Assembly (NCBI GenBank): GCA_041674705.1
Contig: JBAYVF010000002.1
Location: 62,001 to 126,000 of the forward strand
DNA: 64,000 bases
Reading direction: 5' to 3'
Source: Aquincolibacterium sp041674705
Lineage (GTDB): Bacteria; Omnitrophota; Omnitrophia; Omnitrophales; Aquincolibacteriaceae
The notes under the pieces are model-generated. The model was not told where the DNA came from, made no database searches, and worked only from the letters and a program-made list of their open reading frames with translations. The translations under genes were made by a program, and so were the position numbers. Positions 12,001 to 27,000 of this stretch are shown here, one piece after another. Every line of letters starts with the position of its first letter. Positions within the stretch are counted from its first letter, which is position 1.

Positions 12001-15000
12001 TATTGTGGGAGATGACGGAAAATACCGCTTCGCCATTTTTAAAAAGCCCGTGCGTGCGGGTCTTTCGATCTATCCGGACGTGAAACGCTATAAGGATTTT
12101 TTCAGGTCCGCGGCGATCCCGACGGCCAAGATCCCTGTTTCGGAAAGCACTCGCTGGCTTCTGATCGACAAACTTTCTCAATACCCCTTCCTGACCGAAT
12201 ATGGCTTGCCGATCCCTCCGACGATCTCGCTTTCTTCGGATCCTTCGAACGCGGATATTCGCCGGGCTGTGGAGACGCTCAGGAAAGAGGGCGCCGGGCA
12301 AATCGTGGAGAAAGCCACGAACGGAAGAACCGGGCAGCAGGTAAAACTATTCGATCTTAATGCGCCGCAGGACAAGATCTTTTTCTTCGAGAATATCAGG
12401 TTTTTCGCAAGAAACGGAGGTGCCGTGCTTCAGGCCAGGATCGTGCCGCGGCAGATCAAGTCGCATGACTGGACGGTCCGGGCCATGATCTACCGGAACA
12501 GGAAGGGAGAGATTGAAACCAAACTCATGGTGCGCTTCGGAGGTTTCGTGAGACAGGGGGAGAACAGTTCTTCGCAATGGGGGATGGAAGGTGCCGGGAT
12601 GATGTCGATTGAAGATTTTGAAGGCTTGGCGTTCCCGTTTGCCGAATATCGAAAAAAATCCGAGGCTCTGAGCCGACGGCTTTATCAGGCGGTCGAACAT
12701 TACGCGGGGGAAGATCCGATCATCTTGACGCCGGATTATATTTTTGATGAACAGGGGAATATTTATATTCTCGAATTAAACCCCGGCCTGCATTCCTTCT
12801 CGGATACGTATGTTGATAAGATCCCCGAAACGAGGCAAGCCGCCCAAGAGGTCCTCGCGGTGCTCGCCGCCCGGGCGCGCGGGGAAATTCCCGAAGAGCC
12901 GGTTTTCCCTGAGGCCGATCTGTATGAACCTGTCCCCGAAGATTTTTTTGGAATGCCACCCGAAGAACAGCGGGTCGGAGAAAACACCTTGGTCGCAGAT
13001 CCCATGCGCTCTGAGCTTCGGGAAAACGCCTCTTCTTTCGGGACGGAGCTGGAGTTTGGGAGCGCGGAATATAATCTCAGCCATGATCCCCAAAAACCCT
13101 GGTGGATCTGGAGCGGGCCGAGTTTGAAGAGGTATGAGACCTGGCGGCTTGTGGTACAGAGTCTTCTGCATACCTATCAAACCGAATTCGATCATCTCAT
13201 GACGCCTCGCGAAGGCGATCTATCCGCGCAGATCCTGGCTAATTTCGCCGGAGGACGCATGAAAGATATTTTCGGGATCGTCCGTTTGAGGAATCAGAGG
13301 ATCCGGGCGAAGGTTGCACTGCTCGAGGAAAGCATCGCCAGGAATAATCACGAAACTTTCCGGAAGAATGTGATGGGGCTTCGTCAAATGAAATGGTTTC
13401 AAAAAGAAGACGAGCTCGTTGAGCTAGGCGTTTCAAACAACGTGGAAGCCCTGAACCGGATCTGGAACAAAGCCGCTATAAATCCCGGAACCCGGGAGCA
13501 TCTTGAAAAAGAGATCGCCAGGATCAAAGAGAAAATGGACAGGGTGGACGCCTTGGCGGGTCTTATCGAGGCTTATCAGGCGGCTTACTACCGGATCCGT
13601 TCCGGGGATCCGGCGCTTTCTCATAAAGAAGCCCGGGAAAAAGCATTTTTGAAAGTGACCGGTGACCATCCCGGGGACATGAATCTTCGGATGCTTTTCT
13701 TCCAGTTTATTTTTGTTTCACGGACGACGGAGCAGGCGGCATTTGACTGGCTCGCGCATGTGATCGCAAGCCGGCCTCCGAAACGTGATCCCAATCAGCT
13801 CTCGCTTGGTTTGCAGGATGAACGGATCCCGTTATCCGTGAGGAAACTTGTGCCGCGCAGTTTCGGCGACGAATTGCGAAGCTATCTGGAAGGGGAAGAA
13901 AATCTCGGGACAACGGTATTGCCATCCGGCGAAGTCCGCAGCGAAATGCGGTCATCCTTCGCCCAGTCTCGTCAGGCTCGCTGGGCTTCGGAGAACCTTT
14001 CGGAAAGTGACGACAAGTTGCTTCGAAGCTCTGGGCATATGCCACAGAGCGAAGTAGAACGTAGCGAAATGCGGGATATCGAAAATGGGGTTCCAACCGC
14101 GTCTCCGGCGTTTTCGACAGACGATTTGCCAAGTTCCCAGGAGGCGATCCAGAAAGTTATGGCAGAGGTTCCTCCCGGAGTGGATCTGAAGGAATTGGAA
14201 ACCATCACCGGAAGGATCGGCGAGAAGTATCTCGCTCTGATCGAAAGATTCAAAAAAGAATCGAAGAAAAAAGAATCTCCGTTTGCATCGAGCCTCGTCT
14301 GGATGGATTACCATCATCCCGTGAGCGGATGGGTGTTGCAGTCGTCCATGGGCGTTCAGGGCAGGTATAACTTCCGGTATACGCATCAAAACAGAGAAGG
14401 CTTGTCATTCCTTGAATCGTTTTTAGTTGATCTTGGCGAAGAGCGGAGTTTGAGGGAATTTGCACCGGGAACTGAATTAGAGATGCGGCAACAGCAAGGG
14501 ATCATTTCGATGGAAAGTCGAAGTATTCCCGGGCGAATGAAAGCCATGGTCATAGATCCGTCGTCAAAGTTGTTCAAAGAGCAGATGCGGTTTATTTTCG
14601 AAGACTATCTCTGGGAGCGTCCAAGGCTTGTTGAAGAGTTGAAGCGGTGGCAAGAAAATCTCAGGAGTTATCAGGAACTTCAACGGCAAAAAGATCAAAT
14701 AAAAGATCGCAAATGGACCGATCAGCAGATGGATGGCTGGATTAAGGATGCGGAAGGCAAGATTGCTGAGATCGAAAGATCTCTGTCGGGTTTCAAGGTC
14801 TCTTTTGAGAAATTAAAGATCATGCTCAGGGACCGAGTGGTTTTGGTCCGCATGCAGGAGCGTGAAGACGCCTATCCGTTGGAGGGGGTCGTATCGGCTC
14901 AAGAAGCCGGATTTGCGTCCCCGCTTGATATGCTCAGGTGGGTTGAGAACGCTTATCCTGTGATCGAAGACTTGCTTCTCACCGGGAAAGTCCCGCAGCG

Positions 15001-18000
15001 TGTTTCACAAGATTTTTTAGCATTACCGCCTTCCCAGGCTGAAGGAGGAGGGGATGCTTCTCAAGATCCGCATCGAAGGCCTAAAGCGAGAGACGAGATT
15101 GCTCTTCAGGGACCGGCGAGCGCGCGGGCGGAAGCAAGGATCTCTTATAAGACGATGATCTCGGAAATGGCCGGGTGGAGGATCCGTCCACTGGTCCGGG
15201 GAATTTTCCGGATGATCGAAAAGAACCCCGTGCTAGCGGCGCTTCCTTGGTCGATCATTCATACCGGGGAGCACAGAGTCTCTATTTATCTTGAGGGAGA
15301 TGGGGATGGCCCTTCGGTAAGCTTTAGCGTGGAACGCAAGTGGATCTTCTGGGTTTTTGTGCAAGCCAGTTTCCGGCGAATTGGAAAAGAAACTCTCTAC
15401 GCTTCTGTCTGGGGCACCAGCCGGTACGTTCTATCCCAAACCTCTCACACGATCGATGCCTGGCTTAAACAAATGCCATCGCGGGCAGAAGTTAGAATGA
15501 ATGAAAGCTGGTGGAGATCGCACTGGAAAGAGCTGGAAAGCAATGTGGATCAAATGCATTTGAACGCGAAGCTTCGGGCCGACATGCTAAAAATCCTCAA
15601 AGATCTAAGGAGGCATGATGACGGAAAGCGGGAGGGAGAAGCGTGGGAACGCATGCTTTATTCGTATCAGGACGCGTGTTTGCGGGTAGTTCTGGAAAAG
15701 ATCAAGAACCAAAATGGCGGAAAGATCGAGTGGGTTGATGGGGTGGACGAGAAGAAACCGTTTTTTTGGCAATTGCTCGCGCTGGATGAGTTCAAGCGTT
15801 TGTGGTTCCATCCTGATGAGCCAAAACCGTTTTTTTATCAGCGGCAATTTATAGAGCTGCTTAAGGGTTTTGTTTTCGCCGGCCACAAAGAAACGCTCGA
15901 AGAATATTTGGGCCAGAAGTTTTCCGGTGCGGTTATGAATGACTCCCAAAGAAGTTCATTGAATTTTGATGTGAGGCGGGCAGATCTGCTCGTCAAAAAT
16001 TTGAATGAGATCGCCGAACGGGAGACCGGGCTGGACCGGGGAGATCTGAAGCGAAAAGCGGCGGATCTATTTGTAAGGGCTGGATATCAGGGGAGGCGAG
16101 CGCCGGAGCTGTTCCGGGCACAAATGTATATTTTGTTAAGGCATGCTGCCATGCGACCGAGCAAAAAAACGGCGGCTTCTTTTTACCGGCTCTTGAACGA
16201 TCTTCTTTCGGAAGCCGCCGGTTCTCTTGAAACCGCAATCGCAGAAAGGATCAAAGAGGCGGGGCCGGGATCCGGGGTCGGCTCTTCGGGCGAAGAAAGT
16301 CTTTTAGAGGATATTGTAAAATTTAGGCTTTTCGAGAGTTTTAAATCGAAGTTCCCCGACATGCGGGACTTCTATGCCTGGTGGTTTAAAAATGAAAGCG
16401 CACCGTTTTTTCATTTTATCGAGAAATTATTTGAAGAGTTTTCCGGGGATGCAAAGAAGAACAAGGACCGGACCTTTGTGTTCCTGGGCCGGAGCGCGGA
16501 TGATATTTTTACGGCGGTTAAGAAGATCGGTGAGGCATTGAAGACGCCGATCCCCCATGTCCGGTCGGTCGTGGTATCTCGGGGCATGATCTACGGCTAT
16601 CGGGAAAACAGGGAGATGCTGCTCAAGTACTTGTACGATCAAGGAATGCTTGATCGCCCGGAGATTATTTTTATCGATGCTGGATTTCAGGGGACAGTCC
16701 CCGCTGAATTGGCGGCGATGTTGAATGACCATGGTCTCCGGAAGAGATTCTCCCGTAAGTATGGGGTCCCATGGCCCGTAAGAGGGAAGTACGAGTTCAA
16801 ATTGAGAATGATCAAATATGTTTGCAAAGAGATCCCGTCTGCGAGCGATCTTAAGGATGTCACGGATTATGCGGCCGGCGGAAGGGATTTTGACGAAAGA
16901 ACCACTAGCGCCTTCATTCTGGATGAAGGTCTGGAAAAGCTTTTGCTTAATAATCTTTATCTTGTTGAGGATGCGAATGGCAAGGTCGATTTGGTCAAAA
17001 CGTATACGCATCGGATGGCTTTGTATGAAATGGGCCAAAAAGTTTTGAATGAAGCGATCGACAACTATTTGAGTTCGAAACGGGCAAAGGCATCCAGAGA
17101 CCCCCGCTCCGAGGTCCGCTCCGAGCTGCCCCTGAAAGCGGTGGTGTTTGATCTTGGGGGAGTGATCTTTGATCATGATTTCAAGAAGATGGCCCGGGCT
17201 TTTATCGACGCGGGGGTTCGCGGAAAAAGCGTCGAGGAGATCGTCGATCTCGCGACGGCTTCGGATTCTTATAAGGCGTTCGAGCGTGACGAAATATCGC
17301 CCGAAAAATTTTACGCCGAGCTGTGTGCCGCGCTAGAGATCCGAACTCTTTCCTATGACCAATTCTTGAGGATCTGGTCAGACATTTTTACGCTCAAGCC
17401 GGAAACGGTTGATTTAATGAAGCGAGTCAGGGAAAACGGCGCCAAGGTTTTTATCTTAAGCGACACAAACCGTCTTCATATTCGATCCTTAAAAGAACAT
17501 CATCCGGATATTTTTGCGCTGGCGGACCATGTTTTTACGTCTTATGAGCTTGGCCTTCGAAAGGGGGATGGTCCCCGGGTGTTCCAGGCGATGAACGAAA
17601 GGCTTGAACGGGAATACGGGATCAAACGTGGCGAAAGCGTCTTTTTTGATGACCGGAATGAGAACGTCGAAGCCTCAAAAGCGGAGGGTCTTCCGGCCTT
17701 CTTTTTTACCGGCGCCGAAGCTGCTGAAACGAAGATCCTGTCTCTGTCCGCGCCTGCCCAGGCGGTTCTTCAGAAACGGAAAAAAATCGCTATTGTTACC
17801 GCCAATTTCAATAATGACCACTACACGGACGCTTTTTTAGATTCGGCCGCCAACTTAAAATACCCTGATTTCTCAGTCATCGTCGTTGACGACGGTTCGA
17901 AAACGTCCTATCCCATGGACGGTGCAAGGCTAAAGAAGTTGCCGAACGCTGTCGTGATCCGTAATCCCGTTAATCAGGGAGTGAGCACGGCCCGGAATAT

Positions 18001-21000
18001 CGGCGTGGCCTATGCCCTGGCGCAGGGATGCGATTATGTTTACTTTGCCGACAACGATACTGTTTTGCCGCCTAACCTTCTGGACGTTCTGGAGCGCGAA
18101 GCCGAAAAATATCCAAGGACCGGCATCTTTGGCGCCCAGGAATATTTTTATAGCCGGCCGAACGTCTATTATTCCGCGGGCGGAAGCAGGCTTTTATGGC
18201 TTCCAAGGGGTTACGGTAAAGAAGACAAGGGCCAGTTCAGTTACAGGCAGCAAGTTCCCGCTCTTGGGAGCGCCGCGATTTTGGTAAGAAGGAATGTTTT
18301 TGAGAAGATCGGCGGCTTTGATGACTATTTGTATTTCGGGCTTGAAGACACGGATTTTTGCCTGCGCGCCGGAGCGGCCGGTTTCAAAAGCATGGTCATT
18401 CCCGAGGCCAAGATTCGTCATAACGTGGGAGGCGGACTCAAACGCTTCAGCCGGAAAAGAATTTATTATCTTACCCGGAATCCGCTTCTTATGGCCAGGA
18501 GGTTCACCGGGGAGCAGCGCTTTCTGCTCGTGCTCCGGGCTTTTCTGGTTAGCATGAGATCGGTCTATGGCATCGTGAAAAGCGGTGATTTTGGGGCGTT
18601 TTACGATATCTTCAAGGCTTTTTTTGACGGGTTGACGGATCAAAAATTTAAAAAAGATCTGAATGGCCGGGATTTTGCCGAAGGGATATTTAAAAACGCG
18701 ATCGAAATGATAAAAACCGGCAAGCTCCTGGTTTCCGACACGGGACAGTCTCCGCTCACTGCTAAGCCTGTTGATCCCAAGGCGGTTCGCTCCGAGACGC
18801 GGTCGGAAGAGCCGGTGATCGGGGATGCGGATAAGCTCGCGAATTATATCCAGGAACTTCTCGCCGGGATCGATCGTGCGCAGGGTCCTGGGAAAACACC
18901 CCGAACGGCGATCCTCGATGAACCTCAAAAATTCGAACAGGATTTTTACAAGCCGCTTTACGAATTATTCCTTTCAAGGCTTTTAGTCGATTTCGACGGC
19001 GCCGACGAATTTGTGTCCTATGCCCGTGGTCTTCTCGACGCGAAAGGGGCGAATGCTTTGCGGGAGGAAATGGACCAGGGGGCTGATTTGCTGTCGAACG
19101 TCGCACTCCAGCATTTTCGGAAAATAAAGCCCGGGAAAAACACTTCTCAGGCCCTTGTCGAGTTTTACGGACAGATCCTTTTCTTTTTGACGAAGCAAAT
19201 CGAGGATTATCTGGGGCCTGTTTATGATGCGATCATGATCACGCGGCCCGAGATCGCCATCGCAAGAGAGGGCAAGTCGTATCATGCCAGGGCAGAAAGC
19301 ACGATCCGCCTTTTCAATAAGGGAATTTTGTATGGAAGCCCGGAGGCAGTGGAGTACTACAAAGCGAATCGTGATAATTTGTTCGACCGGAAGGTGCTCC
19401 AGCCACGGATGGAAGGTGACCATGCCCAAAAGATCCTGAAGGCGCTTGAATTCTGGGAAGAAAGTGCGAGGCGGCCGGATTTCGATTTTCTTCGCGTGAG
19501 GCTCGAGAATTTCAAGAGCCATTCCGTGGTTGTGGAATACGATTCCGTGCTGCCGTTGATCGTCGCCGACACGGAACAGAACGTTGTTCGTATGATGCAT
19601 ACGGAACGCCTGACGCAAGCTTTTAATGTTTCGAAGGATTATCTGGATTTGTTGGAGCTCGATAACCCGGAGGATATGAAAGAGCTCGCGATATGGCTTA
19701 ATTTCGGGCAGCAGTGGCTGGATATTTACAGTGATATTCAGGCCGATGAGATCACCCACGATCATTATGTCGCGAGTGAGGAAATGAGGATGCTGCTCAA
19801 TACGCATTTCTACAACATTGAAGACAGCCATTTGATGCCGGTGAAAGACCTTCAAGAGCGTTTGGCGAAACGCATGAGAAACCATGTGTTGAAGCGTTAT
19901 CAGGAAGTCATGCGCAATAATTTCCTGGAGGAAGAAAGAGCTGACGCATTATTGAAACTTGGCCGGGAGCAAAAGGACAGGGCTCCTTTCGCGGATGCGC
20001 TCATCCTTTACAAAAATATTCTCAGTCGCTGCGAAGCCATGGGGATGCATACCCAGGCGACGGAGATCTTTCGCAAGATCGTTTACGCGACAAGCGGCGT
20101 CCAGCTTTATGATCCGGGAGGGCTCCTGCCGCATCATTTGCAGATGGATCTTATTTTTATCGCACTCCGGCTTCACAAGTGGGTGGATTTCCACACTGAG
20201 CTCGGGATTCTCTTGACCGGGCAGGCGGCTCCTGAGAGGGGCTTGGATGCGGCGATTCTCGAAGGGGAACCAAGGCAGGGATATCCAGTAAAAATGTCCC
20301 AGGTCAATGTGGATCAAGTGAAGCTTCTTCTGGGCGCTGATCTCAAAACAAGTTTTTTTGCGAAAAAATTAAAAGCGGCTATGGCGGCGCAAGTTTGGGC
20401 AACGCCCAAGGCTTCGCCTTTTGTGGACCTGGCGAATAACGCACTCGAGGAATTTTTTAGCGCTCCTTTTGCGAATCTAAAATCCGAGAATCTTGCCCCA
20501 TTTTCGGAGGAAGGCCATGAAAGCAGCTTTGCCTCGCGCACTGAAGTGAAAGAAGCCTCGCAAAAAACAGTGACGGTTCCTTTAAAGACGCAAATACGGA
20601 AAAAGAAAACGCCGCCGGCAGCAGCTAAAAAGAAAATTGCTCCTCCCCAAAAAGAGTTAAAGAAGATTGCGCCGCCCGCGCCTTCGGCGAAAGTAAAAAA
20701 TCAATCCGGAAGAGTGAAGCCGGAGCAAAGGCAAGTCCAAAAACCAAGTGTATCGCTTTTTGTGAATGTGAAAAAGGCGCCCGGGATCGCCGAGGAGCTT
20801 CAGGAGTTCGTTGTGGACGAGGGCGTCGCCGAGGAGTCTCAGGAATTCGTTGTCGGCAAGAAGGACAAAAAAACGATACCAGCCCTTCGCACGGTGGACA
20901 TGATCGGGGGAGATCTCCTCGAGTTTGTCTTTGACGCTGCCGAGCTCGGGAATATGGATCCCGCGGCGCTTCTAATCAATATTTTGAAACCGGATCCGAA

Positions 21001-24000
21001 GACGGTCGAGATCCAGCGTGTTGAAAAGTCCGGAATGCTTTCGATCAAATTCGTGGAAAAGGAAGATAAATCTCCGGAGGGTGAGGCGGCAGAATCCGAA
21101 AAAATAGTCAAGAAACAGTATGCGAGTGATTTTGACGAAGACCAGCAGGCGGCTTTTGTTCGCGAAGCCCTTGACTCGATGGGGGTTTTGGCGAAGGCGA
21201 TGCGCGGTTTGGATCTTCCGGCTATTTTCAGGCTTTACGATCAGAGGAAAACCGAAGATCTCGAGAACTATTTCGTCGAGAATGACCTGCCCGGCATCGC
21301 TGACAAGTTAAGCGATTTTATTGAAAAGATGGATGAAGCGATTGCCGCGACCGATGGCGAGGACTTGGAAGAGGATGATCCTTCCCGGAGTGAAATTCGG
21401 GACGGAGAAAACAGAGGATATGAAAAGGGATGGCATGAGCAAGGCGTCCGGATATTAGATCCGGAGCAGACGGTGGTCTTGTCCCAGTCTGCTAACGCTG
21501 AAATCAAAAGCTACTTTTATAAGTACGCGATCCGGGATGCCAGAGAAGCCGTTCTGCTTGACCCCCGAAACCCCTATGCCTGGACCGCTTTGGCGCGGGC
21601 ACTGCGTTTTTCAAATCAAACAGAAGATGCCAGAAAAGTCGCCTTCCAGGCTCTGGAATATTTCCCGGAATATACCTATCTTTGGCGTGAGTATCTTTTG
21701 TCGGTTAAAAGGACCAAACGTTATGATGACGAGGCGTCAGCGATGCTGGATCTGGCCCGCTTGCGTCTTTCTGATAATCCTTATGCCGGGGCGCTTATAA
21801 AGGAAGCGCTCCGACATTTTCCGGATAAAGTTCGGAATGCTTCTACGCAAACAGCTACTTCCGTGGCTGCGACACAACTGGCGGGACCGGACATTGTAAA
21901 ACCCAAGGCCCAAAACCGGTTTGTTGCCGCAGGGATCATGACCGAGGAGGAGTGGGAGGCCCGGGACCATTTTCCGATGCCGGAGGTGCTGAATCGTCTG
22001 CGTCTTTACATCAAGGGGGGCTTCGACCGGATCCGTGATGTCCGGGATCTTGACCAGAAGAAAAAACGTTCCATCCAGCATGAACGAGAATGCGATTTCC
22101 TGATCCGGGATTTCTCCGGGACTTTTGGCGGAAGAACGGAATTCGTTCCCGGAATGGAGCAAGGCTTGCGGACTCTCCTTGCCGCGAGATTGAAAGCCGC
22201 CGAAGAAGCCCCCTCAGACCGAAAAACTGACGCCCAACACCATCGCTCGGAAGCGCGTGATGGTATCGCTGCGCAGTCCGAAGTTCGAGCATTTCCCTCG
22301 AAAGTCCTGGAAATATTTCTGGACGGAAAAAAAGTTTCATTCGACGAAATGCGATTCCAGATCTCGCGGATGAATGAAATGATGTATGCCTATAGCGTTC
22401 AATGGCAAGGCGATACGATCCGTTTCGGGACCCACGTTGTGAATCATGCCGAGGTTCTGGACCCCAAGCCTTTCCAGCCGGAACTTATTCTGGGTAACTG
22501 GTTTCCTCCGGATGTTGAAATGAAAAAGAAGGCTTTGGTCGCCTTGGTGGCCGGTCCAACCCTTGGACTGGGAGGGTGGAATCTGAAGGCCTCGGACGAT
22601 GTTGCACCCAGACTGCGGATGGAGCTGATCCGGCTTGCGAGATTTTTGTTGGAGGTCGGTTTCCCGCCGGACGTCGAGCTTGCGCTTGGGATCCCGAATG
22701 GCGTTTACGACAAGGTCAAAAAGGAAAAAAATGCCACCCTGGCGGTTTTGGCCCAAGAACCTCTTGAAATCGAAAAATTTCAGGAGCAATTCAAAGCAGG
22801 ACGGCTTGTTTCCTGGAAATATCCTTTGAAGGAAGGTCATAAGGTCCGCGAAGAAACGCTGGAAGCGGTCGTTCGCTACGACGACGTTTTCGATGCTTTT
22901 GATGTGGTGCCGACCGATGCCATGCTGCAAAAGTTCGGCAAGTCGCTGGGTTTTCTGAAGATCGAGGCTTCGCAGGAGGAAATTGGTTCTCGCGGGACTT
23001 TCGGGATGATCGTGCTCGATCGCCGTATTTTGAACGGGGAACCCGTCTTGATTTTTGACCAGATCCATCCTTCACGGGGATACCGGAAGATCAAAGGCGT
23101 TGAACGCAGAATGTTCCGTCTTTGGATCGAAGGGGCGATCTCGGAGATGATGGTTGTTGCCCGGGAGTTGGGAATCGAAACATTTTACGCAAGTGACGAA
23201 GCCAGGATTCGTGAGGAAACGAAAAGTTGGAGGCCCGGTATCCCTCAGCCAGGTCTTTGGGAAAGTTATGCATTTCCTTTCAAAGACAAGGGATGGGAAC
23301 CCGCTACGCTCGAACTTGATGGCAAGCAGGTCAGCGTTTGGCATTTTATCGGAGGATTTGTTTCTCCCCCAGTGAGGGCAGAAGCGCGGGGCAAAGACAA
23401 AGCCATTCAGACCGTGGGTTATGAAAAAGATTCCGCGCTTGCGAAATTCTTTAAAGGACTGAAAGACAACGCCGCGAAAGAAGAAACGGTGAAAGATGGC
23501 TTGGCGACACGAAAGCAAATTCAGCCCCATCTCTATAAGGGGCTTAAAGACAATCTTCGGGCTTATCACAAGTCTCGTTCCGAGGATGAAATTGTAGTGG
23601 CTTTGGATATTTTTACGGGGATCGCCATGGATTATCAAATTGCTTTTATTGAAGAGATCCGCTCGGGAAAGATGGAAGGGCCGGTCTTTTATACGGGGCA
23701 CTTTTTCCGCGAGATCTTTTTAGAGACAGAGGCGCCTGCTCTTCGGGTCCTCTTGCTCATGAGGCAGGCGGCCCAGGTTTTTTTGACCCATAAGATATCG
23801 CCGGTCGAATTTATGGGAGCCACCATGTTCGTTCTTGTGCGGAAGATCAAGGCCCAGGCGCAATTTGAAAAATATATGAAGGCGATCATGGAATTCATAC
23901 GCATGGATTCCGACATTCTGTCGAACGAATACTTTTGCACATGGCTTACAGGCGAGATCGACCGGAGCACAAGCGCCAAGGCGTTTTCCGGGGCTTTATT

Positions 24001-27000
24001 GCGCAAGAATTTTGAGGATTATCTCGCTCTGCATACCCGCCGCTCGGAAGCGCGTTTGAGTGCCGGTCTAAGACCCGGTCTTAAAGAGCTTTCAAAGACC
24101 GGGTCTTTACAGGGTGACCGCTCGGAAGCGCGGGAAGAAGCCTCAGCGGTGATCCTTGCGCAACGTGAGATGGGTCTTTTAAAGAGTTCGGTCATGCCGC
24201 ACATTGAAAAAATAGATAAGCTTATTTCGGGTCTCCGTCCGGGGCCGGTTACGGAGGAGGTAAGACGCCAATTGCAAGGGATCTTCAATGAGACAGCCGC
24301 TGTTTGGGTAGGTGTTGAGCAAGAACATGAAAGGCTTGAAAAACTTTCCAAAGCGACCGTATCCCAAGGAGAGAGGGCGATTTACGAAGCATTATGGGAC
24401 GTGAGAAGCGACAAACTGGGGAACATCGTTCCGGTTTTGTCCCACCTTGCTGAAAGATATCAATCTAAAGACGAGCTTACGGCAGAGAATATTCAGTATA
24501 TAAGGGAAATTTTGACGCTTGCCATCGTGATCCTCCAAAGTTTCGATCATGCCGAAGACATCAGGCTTTACTGGAGTTTGAACAGCGGATTCATGCCTTA
24601 TTACCGGGGAAGCGAGCAGGATATCCGTGCTTTTTCAGAGCCGCTCAGGACCCTCGCTGATGTTGAGGCGTTCGCGAAAGTTGTTCGAGAATCATGGGAT
24701 GCTGTGATGGCTTGGCAGCAGAAAAAAGGTTTTAGGGTCCAATATAAGGACAGCCGTTTTCCTGGAAATCCTGAGAAATGGGTCGACGAAGCTGACCAAG
24801 AATTCCGGGTATGGCTTGCGACCGGGCGGATTCGTTACAGCATTACGGAAGGATTTTATTACACGGCCGAAGGATGGTCGCGCTCCGAATCCCGGCTGCC
24901 AATGGTGCCGGATGCAACGGCGATGTCGTTCAAGGAATTTTTGAAGCAGTTTTTTGCCGGGCATCAAAGCTTGAAGGTGATGCATTTGGGCCCGGCAGGC
25001 GCTGACCGGGATAAATGGAAAGGTTTTTTTCAGGAGCTTTTCCCCGGGACGGAATTGCGACAGTTCGAGAATGGAGAACAACTTCGCCCGGACGGCCTGC
25101 GGTTTCCGGTGCCGATCGCCTCGCAGGATATGGTTCTGATCACAGATCCTGACCCTTCGAAGCTGGCAGAGATGATCCCTCTCATGAAGGCGTTTGTCCG
25201 TCACAAGTCAGCCATCGTCGTTCTGTTTTCGGCAAGCGATATGGAGAATTATCTTAATTGGGTACCTCTATCGCAGGGGACGCACCCTTATGACGCAATG
25301 AGAGCTCTTTCGGACTTTCACTGGCTTTGGTTTTGGGTCAGGGACCCTGCGGCTTTGAAGGATCCGCAGTACGCTTTTGTTTACGGAGATGCCGGCGTGA
25401 TCGCAGACATCCAACGGAGCGTAAGGATGCAAAGCCGCTACAAAGTCCTGAATGGGAGATCGGTCGCAGAAATGTTGACTGACGGAACTCCTCAGCCCCA
25501 AGGCTTGGTAGTATCCGGGAAATTAGATCCGAAAAGCCCCTCCGGAGTTTCGCCTTCGGCGGTCGATGCCCCGGATCGGGTTGACTTCACGGCTCTGCCC
25601 AGGCTGATGCCCAACATTCATTTCGGGATCATTTCGTCTCCCGGAGCGAAGGACGATTTGACGATTGAACGTGATTCGGCATACGGTCTCAGGCTTTCTT
25701 CGATCATGATGCCTCCGACCCAAGAGGAAGCGGATGCTTTATGGCCCATGCTGGAAGCGCTGGCATTTTTTGGAGAGAAAAACAAGCTTCGCTACGATGT
25801 GGTTCGTGCGAGGCATCCGGAATTTTTCAAATGGAGGGTCATTGTTTATGATGATCGAGATGATACCCTTGGGATGGTTGCCCTTGAAAGCTTGGAGCTG
25901 GAAGGGCCTTATACCGCAGAGGTCAATATCCGTGATCTGAACGGGCAATGGAGAAAATATCCCCTGTTTCATAAAAACACGGAGCGCGAGGATTGGCCGG
26001 GCCTTTTGATTACTATGGTGTGCTTCATTTTAAAAGAGACCCGGCGTCTCAAAATTGATCTAGGCCAGATCGGGGCAATGGCAGAGGGCGTTATGGAAGA
26101 ATTTATTCAGCGCTATTTAATATCGTCCCAGCCGCTTCCTGAGGGCTTTGCTCCTAGACTTTTGACCGCGCTCAGGGCTGAAGGCGAGGCCCCGGCGTCA
26201 ATGGTCTCTCCGGAGACGCAGGAAAATAAACAGGAAAATGGACAAACTTTTCAGCGCTCTGAGGTGCGGAAGCGCGTTGTCAAGGCGACACGGATGCCGG
26301 AAGGTCTTAAAGAAAGGCTGGAGAAGGCGGTTGCAAAGGTTATCAGGGTTCATGGCGAGGATGCCAGCCAGGCGCTTGTGGCGGGAGTGTTGGGTGTTAC
26401 GGCCGCGGCGATAAGCTTTTGGAAGAAAAAATATCCTCGCGAGGCAAAGCCCATTTTCGCGCCTCTTGAACAGCGGCAGACCGCGCAGCAAAAGGCCGAA
26501 GCCGCATTGCGAAAATTCAAAAAGCAGGGGATAACGAATCCGACGCAGAGGCAGATCGCGAAGGAAGCCGCTATTTATCAGAGCACGGTGTCGTCCCTCA
26601 AAAATTCGGGGGCCTTGATCCTCGAGACCACGGAAGACCTGTATGCCACGCCTAAAGGCGTTGCGAAGAGATTTAAAGAGCGGCGAAAGATGGGGCTGAA
26701 GAATAATGCGGACGCTCTCCAGAAAGATGGGGAATGGTCGCTTTATCGTGCCGCCAGGAAATTAGGACTTCTAAAGGCACGCGTGTTACGAGTTCCTCTG
26801 GAAAAGACTTTCCCTAAAAAGGCGAAGCCTCTTCCTGTGACGCCGGCGGCGCCGAAGATTTCCGAGATGGCGGGGCGAGTGGAGAAAATATTGGAAAAAA
26901 TCCGGGCCGGTCTTACGGGAAGCCAGCAGGTCGTCGATCTTATTTTGAGTACCGAGCAGGGAGAATTCGTCCAAGGGAATATCGTCCTGAGGCCTGAGGG

